Positions 54,221 through 61,426 of a stretch of 64,000 bases of DNA are shown one piece after another. The stretch's first letter is position 1, and each line of letters starts with the position of its first letter. The notes under the pieces were generated by a model. It searched no databases. It had not been told where the DNA came from and saw nothing but the letters and a program-made list of their open reading frames with translations. A program made the translations under genes and the position numbers. The stretch comes from Actibacterium atlanticum (lineage in GTDB: Bacteria; Pseudomonadota; Alphaproteobacteria; Rhodobacterales; Rhodobacteraceae), in assembly GCF_000671395.1 (NCBI RefSeq), contig NZ_AQQY01000001.1, positions 558,001 to 622,000 on the forward strand, in the 5' to 3' direction.

Positions 54221-56074
54221 ATGAAAACAGGGGTTCGAGAGATTGTTGCACAAATGAGACCAAAGTTTTTCCGCGTTCGGCGCGCAGCAGGCGCCGCGCT
54301 GGCTCTGATTCTATCCACAGGATTCGCCGTTTCTGAACCGCAACATGGCATAGCTATGTATGGGGACCCCGCCCTGCCCCCGGATTTTGTGTCTTTACCC
54401 TATGTGAACCCCGATGCGCCCAAGGGCGGAAAAATCGTGTTGGGCGAACAAGGTAGCTTTGACAGCCTGAACCCCTTCATCCGCAAAGGCCGTGCGCCCT
54501 ATGGGGTTCGGATCTATGCATTTGAGAGCTTGATGGGCCGTTCATGGGATGAGCCTTTTACGCTCTACGGTCTTCTGGCCGAATCGGTAGAGACATCCGA
54601 AGCCCGCGATTGGGTCGAATTCACCCTGCGGCCCGAGGCCCGATTCTCGGATGGAAGCCCAGTGACGGTCGAAGATGTGATCTGGTCTTTTGAGACTCTG
54701 GGTACCCAAGGTGCCGGACGCTATCGCAACGCTTGGAACAAAGTCGAAAAGATTGAGGCGACAGGCGAACACAGCCTGCGGATCACCTTTAACGAACCCG
54801 ATCGCGAGATGCCACTGATCATGGGCCTGCGCCCGATCCTGAAGAAGGCCCAATGGGACGGGTTGGACTTTAAGAACAGCAGCAATGACGTGGTGCCCAT
54901 TGGCTCTGCCCCCTATGTGATTGGGGACTTTGAATATGGTCGCTACGTCAATCTTGACCGCAATCCTGAATACTGGGGTAACGATTTACCCTTGCGCCGG
55001 GGCACGATGAATTTTGACACGATCCTGTATGAATATTACGGAGATGGTGATGTGGTGTTCGAAGCATTCCGGGGGGGGCTGATCAGCACCTATCGCGAAG
55101 GCAATGCTGCGAAGTGGATGACAAACTATAGTTTCCCTGCAGTTCAGAAAGGCGACATCGTTAAGGCCGAAGTTCCTAACCAACGTCCCTCTGGCATGCG
55201 GGGCTTTGTGATGAACACGCGCCGAGCAATGTTCAAGGACTGGCGCGTACGTCAGGCGCTGATTGAGGTTTTCAACTATGAGTTTATCAATCAGACCTTG
55301 AACGACGGGACACAACCAAGGATCACTTCGTACTTTTCGAATTCGGTACTGGGGAAGACCGATGGCGCGGCAAAAGGCCGGGTGAAAGACTTCCTGATGC
55401 CGTACGCCGATGACCTATTGCCCGGCGCTTTGGAGGGCTACGCCCTGCCCGCATCGGACGGGAAGGAAAGCAACCGCCGAAACCTGCGCGCAGCGATAAA
55501 GCTGATGGAGGAGGCCGGGTATGTCCTCGACAATAGCGGCGTAATGAGAGCCGCTGATGGCACGCCTTTTACCTTTGAAATCCTGCTGAACCAAGGCAGT
55601 GCTGAACCGCAGATGATCATTGATATCTATGTCGAAGCGTTGAAGCGGCTAGGTATTTTTCCCAAAGTTACGGCTATCGACAATGCGCAATATATCGAAC
55701 GTACCAAGCCCTATGATTTCGATATGACTTACTATCGGCGCTCCACAAGTCTAAGCCCCGGCAATGAACAGAACCTCTATTGGGGCTCGGCAGGTGTGAC
55801 CCAGCCCGACACGCGCAATTGGATGGGTGCTGACAGTCCTGCAATCGATGGATTGATCGACGAGATGTTGAACGCACGCAGTCAGGATGACTTTGTCGCG
55901 GCCACCCGCGCTTTGGACCGGGTGTTGACGACGGGTCGCTATGTGATCCCGATTTGGTTCTCGCGCAGCTCGCGGCTTGCCTATGACAAAAACCTGAAGT
56001 ACCCCGAAACTATCTCGATCTACGGAGACTGGAGCGGCTTTTTGCCTGACATCTGGTGGCATTCAGAGGACTGA
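54221..56074 (+). CDS. Oligopeptide ABC transporter substrate-binding protein (YejA-like, SBP_bac_5)
   Basis: 617 residues. Signal peptide lies in residues 12-40 (RPKFFRVRRAAGAALALILS). GIAMYGDPALPPDF, VNPDAPKGGKIVLGEQGSFD and WVEFTLRPEARFSDGSPVT are typical of YejA, which takes up microcin C-like and other peptides. No permease (YejBEF) genes follow, so it works with a transporter encoded elsewhere or is an orphan. Start is uncertain: ATG 54254 gives a more usual signal peptide; ATG 54221 sits at the edge of a small hairpin. Confidence 0.85.
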   Translation: MKTGVREIVAQMRPKFFRVRRAAGAALALILSTGFAVSEPQHGIAMYGDPALPPDFVSLPYVNPDAPKGGKIVLGEQGSFDSLNPFIRKGRAPYGVRIYAFESLMGRSWDEPFTLYGLLAESVETSEARDWVEFTLRPEARFSDGSPVTVEDVIWSFETLGTQGAGRYRNAWNKVEKIEATGEHSLRITFNEPDREMPLIMGLRPILKKAQWDGLDFKNSSNDVVPIGSAPYVIGDFEYGRYVNLDRNPEYWGNDLPLRRGTMNFDTILYEYYGDGDVVFEAFRGGLISTYREGNAAKWMTNYSFPAVQKGDIVKAEVPNQRPSGMRGFVMNTRRAMFKDWRVRQALIEVFNYEFINQTLNDGTQPRITSYFSNSVLGKTDGAAKGRVKDFLMPYADDLLPGALEGYALPASDGKESNRRNLRAAIKLMEEAGYVLDNSGVMRAADGTPFTFEILLNQGSAEPQMIIDIYVEALKRLGIFPKVTAIDNAQYIERTKPYDFDMTYYRRSTSLSPGNEQNLYWGSAGVTQPDTRNWMGADSPAIDGLIDEMLNARSQDDFVAATRALDRVLTTGRYVIPIWFSRSSRLAYDKNLKYPETISIYGDWSGFLPDIWWHSED

Positions 56075-56076
56075 GC

Positions 56077-56190
56077 ATGAAAAAATACATCCTGATCGCC
56101 GCAATGACGATAGTTGCGGCCTGCGGCACCGTGGAGGGTATTGGCGAGGATATCTCGGCCAGTTCTCGCATTGTGCGCGACGCGTTCTGA
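56077..56190 (+). CDS. Entericidin-like micro-lipoprotein, 37 aa
   Basis: MKKYILIAAMTIVAACGT is a lipoprotein signal with lipobox AAC, followed by VEGIGEDISASSRIVRDAF, the characteristic entericidin A/B body (TVxGxGxDI). Begins 2 bp after the binding-protein stop, so it is probably in the same transcript. Entericidins are small outer-membrane-associated lipoproteins with antidote/toxin roles described in enterobacteria; the role in alphaproteobacteria is unclear. Confidence 0.85.
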   Translation: MKKYILIAAMTIVAACGTVEGIGEDISASSRIVRDAF

Positions 56191-56199
56191 GACATAAAA

Positions 56200-56217
56200 C
56201 TGTCACGAACCTGTTAC
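56200..56217 (+). promoter_or_regulatory. Pho box before the ACR3 gene
   Basis: CTGTCAC (56200) and CTGTTAC (56211), direct repeats at the 11-bp step with a GAAC spacer, close to the consensus in both halves. CTATAG at 56227-56232 lies 10 bp after, the usual -10 position for PhoB promoters. The ACR3 start is 56 bp beyond. Confidence 0.65.
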
Positions 56218-56242
56218 AGCGCCCCCCTATAGCGGGCGCTGT
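56216..56242 (+). terminator. Terminator after the entericidin gene, overlapping the Pho-box promoter
   Basis: 9-bp stem (56216-56224 with 56234-56242) and nine-base loop, then TTCTCT. It would stop read-through from the peptide-binding/entericidin transcript. Confidence 0.7.
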
Positions 56243-56273
56243 TTCTCTGTCAGCCTGAACCAAGGAGCCTTTC

Positions 56274-57287
56274 ATGGGCATTTTCGCACGTTACCTATCG
56301 GTTTGGGTTGGGCTCAGCATTCTGGCCGGAGTGCTGTTGGGCAATCTGGCGCCGCAGCTGTTTGTGGCTGTGGCGGGGCTGGAAGTGGCGCACGTGAACC
56401 TTGTTGTCGCGGTGCTGATCTGGGTGATGATCTATCCGATGATGGTGCAGGTCGATTTTGCTGCGATCAAGGATGTGGGAAAGTCGCCGCGCGGACTGGT
56501 GCTGACGCTGATCATCAACTGGCTGGTCAAACCCTTCACCATGGCAGCGCTTGGGTGGCTGTTCTTTCGGGTGCTGTTCGCGCCCTGGGTCGATCCGCAA
56601 ACCGCAGGCGAATATATCGCCGGGATGATCCTGCTGGGCGTGGCCCCGTGCACGGCCATGGTATTTGTCTGGAGCCAACTGACCGACGGTGACCCCAACT
56701 ACACGCTGGTGCAGGTTTCAGTGAACGATGTCATCATGATCTTCGCGTTTGCCCCGATTGCGGCGTTCCTGCTGGGCATTTCGGACGTCACGGTGCCGTG
56801 GGAGACCCTGCTGATCTCGGTCGTGCTCTATGTTGTCTTGCCGCTGGTTGCGGGCGCGCTGACCCGGCGCAGCCTTGAAAACCGCGCGTCCGACGCGCTG
56901 GACGGATTTCTGGATCGGCTCAAACCCTGGTCGTCAGTCGGGTTGTTGGCGACAGTTGTTTTGCTGTTTGGGTTTCAGGCCGAAACCATCCTGGCCAAAC
57001 CCGGCGCGATTGTTCTGATCGCCATTCCGCTGATGATCCAAAGCTATGGCATTTTCGCGGTGGCCTATGTGGCGGCGCGTAAACTGGCCCTGCCCCATTC
57101 TATCGCCGCCCCGGCTTGCATGATCGGCACGTCGAACTTCTTTGAACTGGCGGTCGCCGTTGCGATCTCGTTGTTTGGCCTGCATTCAGGCGCGGCTTTG
57201 GCGACGGTTGTGGGCGTGTTGGTCGAGGTGCCGGTGATGCTGTCGTTGGTCTGGTTTGCCAACCGCACCCGGCATTGGTTTGCCTGA
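56274..57287 (+). CDS. ACR3 family arsenite efflux carrier
   Basis: 337 residues with about ten membrane helices. [20 protein letters not shown] holds the conserved Cys of ACR3, and the opening ([20 protein letters not shown]) and [20 protein letters not shown] are family-typical. Exports arsenite (or antimonite) from the cell. No arsC or arsR is adjacent; instead a Pho box lies upstream. Converges with the cupin regulator at zero distance. Confidence 0.92.
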   Translation: MGIFARYLSVWVGLSILAGVLLGNLAPQLFVAVAGLEVAHVNLVVAVLIWVMIYPMMVQVDFAAIKDVGKSPRGLVLTLIINWLVKPFTMAALGWLFFRVLFAPWVDPQTAGEYIAGMILLGVAPCTAMVFVWSQLTDGDPNYTLVQVSVNDVIMIFAFAPIAAFLLGISDVTVPWETLLISVVLYVVLPLVAGALTRRSLENRASDALDGFLDRLKPWSSVGLLATVVLLFGFQAETILAKPGAIVLIAIPLMIQSYGIFAVAYVAARKLALPHSIAAPACMIGTSNFFELAVAVAISLFGLHSGAALATVVGVLVEVPVMLSLVWFANRTRHWFA

Positions 57288-57911
57288 TCAGACCAGAGAC
57301 GTCACCCACAGGATGGTCGCATCCTCTTCGCTGACCGAAATCACGTTATGCCCCATGGAGGCATCGTAATAAGCGCTGTCGCCGCGGCGCATTTCCACGG
57401 GTTCGTAGAACTCGGTCAGCAGCTTCACAACACCGGTCAGTACGTACAGAAACTCTTCGCCATCATGGCGCACCCAGCCGTCGAATTCTTCGAATGATCG
57501 CGCCCGGATACGCGCGCGATAGGGCAGCATTTGTTTCTTGGTCAGGGCACCCGCCAAAAGCTCGTGCTCATAGGTCGTGGTGGCATGGGCTGCACCCTCG
57601 CCCGACTTGGTCACCGCCATCCGGCCAGACACCTGATTGCGTTGTGGCGGGGTAAACAGCTGCGGCACGGAAATCGCCAGTCCTTCGGCCAGTTTCTTGA
57701 GCGCCTCATAGGTTGGCGACATCTGGCCGTTTTCGATCTTGGACAAGGTCGAGCGCGCCAACCCGGCTTCTTTGGCGGCTTGCTCCAGCGTCCAGCCGCG
57801 CGCATTGCGCAGCTCGCGCACGCGGGGGCCAAGATTGACCGGCTCTACCGGCGTCGCATCACCCGAGGCACGGGCCAGTCGGATCAGGCTGGGTTGGGTC
57901 TCATCATCCAT
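57288..57911 (-). CDS. XRE family regulator with cupin sensor domain
   Basis: 207 residues. HTH_3 at about 28-82 (GPRVRELRNARGWTLEQAAK, then RSTLSKIENGQMSPTYEALK) and a C-terminal cupin (about 130-200: HDGEEFLYVLTGVVKLLTEF, then RRGDSAYYDASMGHNVIS). Start at 57911 is chosen because the preceding 300 open codons have no homology. It sits divergent to the acyl-CoA synthetase gene 66 bp away, which it may control (PuuR/MppR-like class). Confidence 0.88.
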   Translation of the reverse strand: MDDETQPSLIRLARASGDATPVEPVNLGPRVRELRNARGWTLEQAAKEAGLARSTLSKIENGQMSPTYEALKKLAEGLAISVPQLFTPPQRNQVSGRMAVTKSGEGAAHATTTYEHELLAGALTKKQMLPYRARIRARSFEEFDGWVRHDGEEFLYVLTGVVKLLTEFYEPVEMRRGDSAYYDASMGHNVISVSEEDATILWVTSLV

Positions 57912-57977
57912 AGGCCAACACCTAATGCCCGCCTCCGACCCTTGCAACCGCGCTGAGCCGACGATAGGCCATATCCC

Positions 57978-59504
57978 ATGTTGTCGATCTATGACGAAAC
58001 CCTGCCCAAGCCGTGCCCCGCGCCGTTCAATCTGGCGCAGTATGTTTTGCAACACGCTGCCGGTCAGCCCGACAAGATCGCGTTGGAGGTTGTATCGCCA
58101 ACCAGGGCGCAGCGATGGACCTATGCACAGCTTGAGAAAGCGGTTCTGGGCGTCGCGGGCGGGTTCAGGGCAATGGGCTTGCCCGCCGGTGCGCGGGTGT
58201 TGCTGCGGTTGGGGAATACTGTGGATTTTCCGATTGCCTTTCTGGGCGCGATTGCGGCGGGTCTTTTGCCCGTGCCCACGGCCGCGCAATTGACGGCCGA
58301 AGAGATCACCAAGCTGGCGGATCAGGTTGACCCGGCGCTGGTGATCGCAGGCAAAGGGATCGCTCTGCCCGACCACTGCGCGCCGGTACTGGATGCCAAA
58401 GCGCTTGAAGCGCTGTTTGAACATGCGCCGGGCGAATACGTGATGGGCGATCCGAACCGCCCCGCCTATATGATTTTCACATCTGGCACCAGTGGCCGAC
58501 CGCGCGGGGTGCTGCATGCCCACCGCGCGATCTGGGCGCGGCGGATGATGTGGAACGGGTGGTACGATCTGAAGCCCGATGATCGGCTTCTCCATGCCGG
58601 GGCGTTCAACTGGACCTACACATTGGGCACCGGATTGATGGACCCATGGGCCATCGGCGCCACCGCGTTGATCCCCGAAAGCGGCGTTGATGCAACGGCT
58701 CTGCCGGAACTCCTGACTCAGTTTAAGGCAACGATTTTCGCCGCCGCGCCGGGGGTTTATCGGCAGGTCCTCAAGCAAGACGCAAACTTGACGCTGCCCA
58801 CGCTTCGCCATGGGCTTTCGGCGGGTGAAAAGATGCCCGCCGCTGTTCGTGCAGCTTGGAACAATGCGACCGGCACGCGGGTTTACGAGGCTTTGGGCAT
58901 GTCGGAATGTTCAACCTATCTGTCAGGATCACCCGCTAAGCCCGCGCCGGATCAAAGCTCTGGCTATCCGCAACCGGGGCGGCGTCTGGCGGTATTGGGC
59001 GCTGATATGCAGCCCGTTACGCGCGGTGAGCCGGGCCAGATGGCGATCAGCAACCGCGATCCGGGGCTGATGCTGGGTTATTGGCGGGCCGAGGGTGAGA
59101 CCCGTGAAAAATTCGCGGGCGAATGGTTTTTGACCGGCGACATGGTCGAAATGGCTGCTGATGGCGCCGTGACCTATCTGGGGCGCAACGACGACATGAT
59201 GAACGCGGGCGGGTTCCGTGTGTCGCCGATTGAGGTCGAAACCGCCCTGACCGCCCATCCGCAAATTACCGAGGTCGCCGCGACCGAAGTGCAGGTCAAG
59301 GCCGACACCACCGTCATCGCCGCCTTTTATACCGGAGATGTGATCGACGAGGCCGCCCTGAAAGCCTATGCCGTCGACCATCTGGCGCGCTATAAGCAGC
59401 CGCGCATCTATGTGCACATGGAGTCCCTCCCCAAGGGGGGTAATGGCAAATTGAACCGCCGCGCTCTGCGGGAAGGCTGGGAGGCCGATCATGATCAAAC
59501 TTGA
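57978..59504 (+). CDS. AMP-dependent acyl-CoA synthetase (benzoate-CoA-ligase-like)
   Basis: 508 residues. The ATP/AMP signature is IFTSGTSGRPRG; other core motifs are YEALGMSECSTY, TGDMVEMAADGAVTYLGRND and the C-terminal catalytic Lys in PKGGNGKLNRR. Activates an organic acid to its CoA thioester. The sequence resembles benzoate/cyclohexanecarboxylate-type ligases, but substrate cannot be stated. Its stop overlaps the next gene by 14 bp. Confidence 0.85.
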   Translation: MLSIYDETLPKPCPAPFNLAQYVLQHAAGQPDKIALEVVSPTRAQRWTYAQLEKAVLGVAGGFRAMGLPAGARVLLRLGNTVDFPIAFLGAIAAGLLPVPTAAQLTAEEITKLADQVDPALVIAGKGIALPDHCAPVLDAKALEALFEHAPGEYVMGDPNRPAYMIFTSGTSGRPRGVLHAHRAIWARRMMWNGWYDLKPDDRLLHAGAFNWTYTLGTGLMDPWAIGATALIPESGVDATALPELLTQFKATIFAAAPGVYRQVLKQDANLTLPTLRHGLSAGEKMPAAVRAAWNNATGTRVYEALGMSECSTYLSGSPAKPAPDQSSGYPQPGRRLAVLGADMQPVTRGEPGQMAISNRDPGLMLGYWRAEGETREKFAGEWFLTGDMVEMAADGAVTYLGRNDDMMNAGGFRVSPIEVETALTAHPQITEVAATEVQVKADTTVIAAFYTGDVIDEAALKAYAVDHLARYKQPRIYVHMESLPKGGNGKLNRRALREGWEADHDQT

Positions 59505-60138
59505 TATCCTGTCTGACCCGATCTGCCCGTGGTGCTATATCGGAAAAACCTATCTGGACCGCGCGCTGGCGGCGCATCCCGACCACCCGTTCACCATTGA
59601 ATGGCACCCGTTTCAGTTAAACCCCGAAATGCCCGAAGGTGGCATGGAGCGCCGCGCCTATCTTGAGGCCAAGTTCGGCGGCACCCAGGGCGCGCTGGAT
59701 GCTTACCGCCCCATCGTCGAACGGGCCGAAGCCGAAGGCATGGAGATAGATTTTGGCGCCATCCAGCGCACCCCCAACACGCTGAATGCCCACCGTCTGA
59801 TCCATTGGGCCGGGATTGAGGGGCGGCAGACGCCTGTGGTCTCGTTCCTGTTCGAGGCGTATTTTAAGCAGGGGCTGGATATTGGCGACAAAGCAGTGCT
59901 GATCGACATCGCCAAACGGGCTGAGATGGATTCTGATCTGGTTCAGCGTCTGCTGGACAGCGATGCCGATGTCGAAGACACCCGCGCCCGCGATGCCCAT
60001 GCCCGCCAGCGCGGTGTCACCGGTGTGCCCTGCTTTATCGTGCATAATCAGCATGTTCTGCCTGGCGCCCAACCAACGGAACTGTGGGAGCAGGTGATTG
60101 ACGAGGTTTTGAACCCCGGTGAGCAACCTGTGCATTGA
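59491..60138 (+). CDS. DsbA family oxidoreductase (FrnE-like)
   Basis: 215 residues. The thioredoxin-fold active site is CPWC (Cys12, Cys15) in DPICPWCYIG; the cis-Pro loop is GVTGVPCFIV. FrnE/2-hydroxychromene-2-carboxylate isomerase type; cytosolic, without a signal peptide. It probably protects thiols or isomerises glutathione-linked substrates. Coupled to the acyl-CoA synthetase by a 14-bp overlap. Confidence 0.9.
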   Translation: MIKLDILSDPICPWCYIGKTYLDRALAAHPDHPFTIEWHPFQLNPEMPEGGMERRAYLEAKFGGTQGALDAYRPIVERAEAEGMEIDFGAIQRTPNTLNAHRLIHWAGIEGRQTPVVSFLFEAYFKQGLDIGDKAVLIDIAKRAEMDSDLVQRLLDSDADVEDTRARDAHARQRGVTGVPCFIVHNQHVLPGAQPTELWEQVIDEVLNPGEQPVH

Positions 60139-60220
60139 CGCAGCCCCGCTCTGCACATTGTGCACTGGCTTTTTGAGCAGTTCGCCTTGATAAAGGCGGC
60201 AGCTTTTTGAAAGATCCTTA

Positions 60221-61426
60221 ATGCCCTTTCCCGCACGTCTGAAATCGGGCGAATTTATCGCCATGACCGCGATGATGTTTGCCACCATCGCCTTTTCCGT
60301 AGATGCCATGCTGCCTGCCCTGCCCGAGATCGGGGCCGAGCTGACACCCGATGCGCTGAACAAAGCGCAACTGATCATCAGCAGTTTTATCCTTGGCATG
60401 GGCATGGGCACGATGATTACTGGCCCGCTGTCTGACGCGTTTGGGCGGCGCCCCGTGATCTTTTCCGGTGCCGCACTGTATATTGTGGCCTCGATCGTTG
60501 CTGCGTTTGCTGACTCGCTAGAGCTGATGCTGATCGCGCGGGTGTTTCAGGGCTTTGGCGCTGCCGCGCCGCGTGTCGTTGGGCTGGCCATTGTCCGCGA
60601 CCTTTATGAGGGTCGCGATATGGCGCGGATCACCTCGTTTATCATGATGATCTTTACCCTGTTGCCTGCGCTGGCACCGACTTTGGGGGCGTTTGTAATT
60701 GCGTTGGGCAGCTGGCGGCTGATTTTTGGCTTGTTCGTGGTGTTCTCGGTGGTGTCCATCACATGGTTCGGCACGCGCCAACGTGAAACCTTGCTGCCCG
60801 AACGTCGTCGCCCACTGCAACTGAGCCTGTTGGTCGAGGCCATCACCGAGGTTTTTTCACACCGCATTGTCACTGTATCGATTTTCGTACAGGCGCTGAT
60901 TTTCGGCTGCCTGTTCATGATGTTAACCTCCACCCAACAGGTGTTCGACATCTACTTTGACGAAGGCGAGCATTTCCACCTGTGGTTCGGTTTTATCGCA
61001 CTGATGGCGGGGGCCAGCAGTCTGTTGAATGCCAAGCTGGTGGGCCGGTTGGGGATGCGGGTGCTGATCCGCTTTTCGCTGAATGTGCAGGTGGCGGTCT
61101 CGGCGGTCATGCTCGTGATGTATGGGCTGGGGCTGTGGCCCGCTTGGGCGGCCTTTCCGGCGTTTATTCTCTGGCAGATCACGGTTTTTGGCATGTTGGG
61201 GCTGACCGTCGGCAACCTGAACGCGTTGGCCATGGTACCGCTGGGCCATATCGCTGGCATGGCGGCCTCGGTTATCGGGGCGACGGCAACCGTGTTGTCC
61301 TTGCTGATCGCTGTGCCCGTCGGACTGGCCTTCGACGGCACACCGATCCCGCTTGGCATCGGACTTTTGAGCGCCGTCGCGGTGGCGCGCGTGCTGTTCT
61401 TTCTGATGCCCCGCGAAGAGGCTTAG
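60221..61426 (+). CDS. Bcr/CflA family MFS drug exporter
   Basis: 401 residues, 12 predicted helices. AFSVDAMLPALPEI in helix 1, GPLSDAFGRRPVIFSGAALY (loop 2-3 motif A) and FQGFGAAAPRVVGLAIVRDLYEGRD are typical of Bcr/CflA proteins, which export drugs or dipeptides by proton antiport. Its stop overlaps the mfd stop (convergent). No regulator adjacent. Confidence 0.9.
   Translation: MPFPARLKSGEFIAMTAMMFATIAFSVDAMLPALPEIGAELTPDALNKAQLIISSFILGMGMGTMITGPLSDAFGRRPVIFSGAALYIVASIVAAFADSLELMLIARVFQGFGAAAPRVVGLAIVRDLYEGRDMARITSFIMMIFTLLPALAPTLGAFVIALGSWRLIFGLFVVFSVVSITWFGTRQRETLLPERRRPLQLSLLVEAITEVFSHRIVTVSIFVQALIFGCLFMMLTSTQQVFDIYFDEGEHFHLWFGFIALMAGASSLLNAKLVGRLGMRVLIRFSLNVQVAVSAVMLVMYGLGLWPAWAAFPAFILWQITVFGMLGLTVGNLNALAMVPLGHIAGMAASVIGATATVLSLLIAVPVGLAFDGTPIPLGIGLLSAVAVARVLFFLMPREEA

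Noticed and set aside
57912-58811. 300-residue upstream extension of the XRE-cupin frame on the minus strand
   Set aside because: It lies opposite the acyl-CoA synthetase coding region, has no homology and is a reading-frame shadow.
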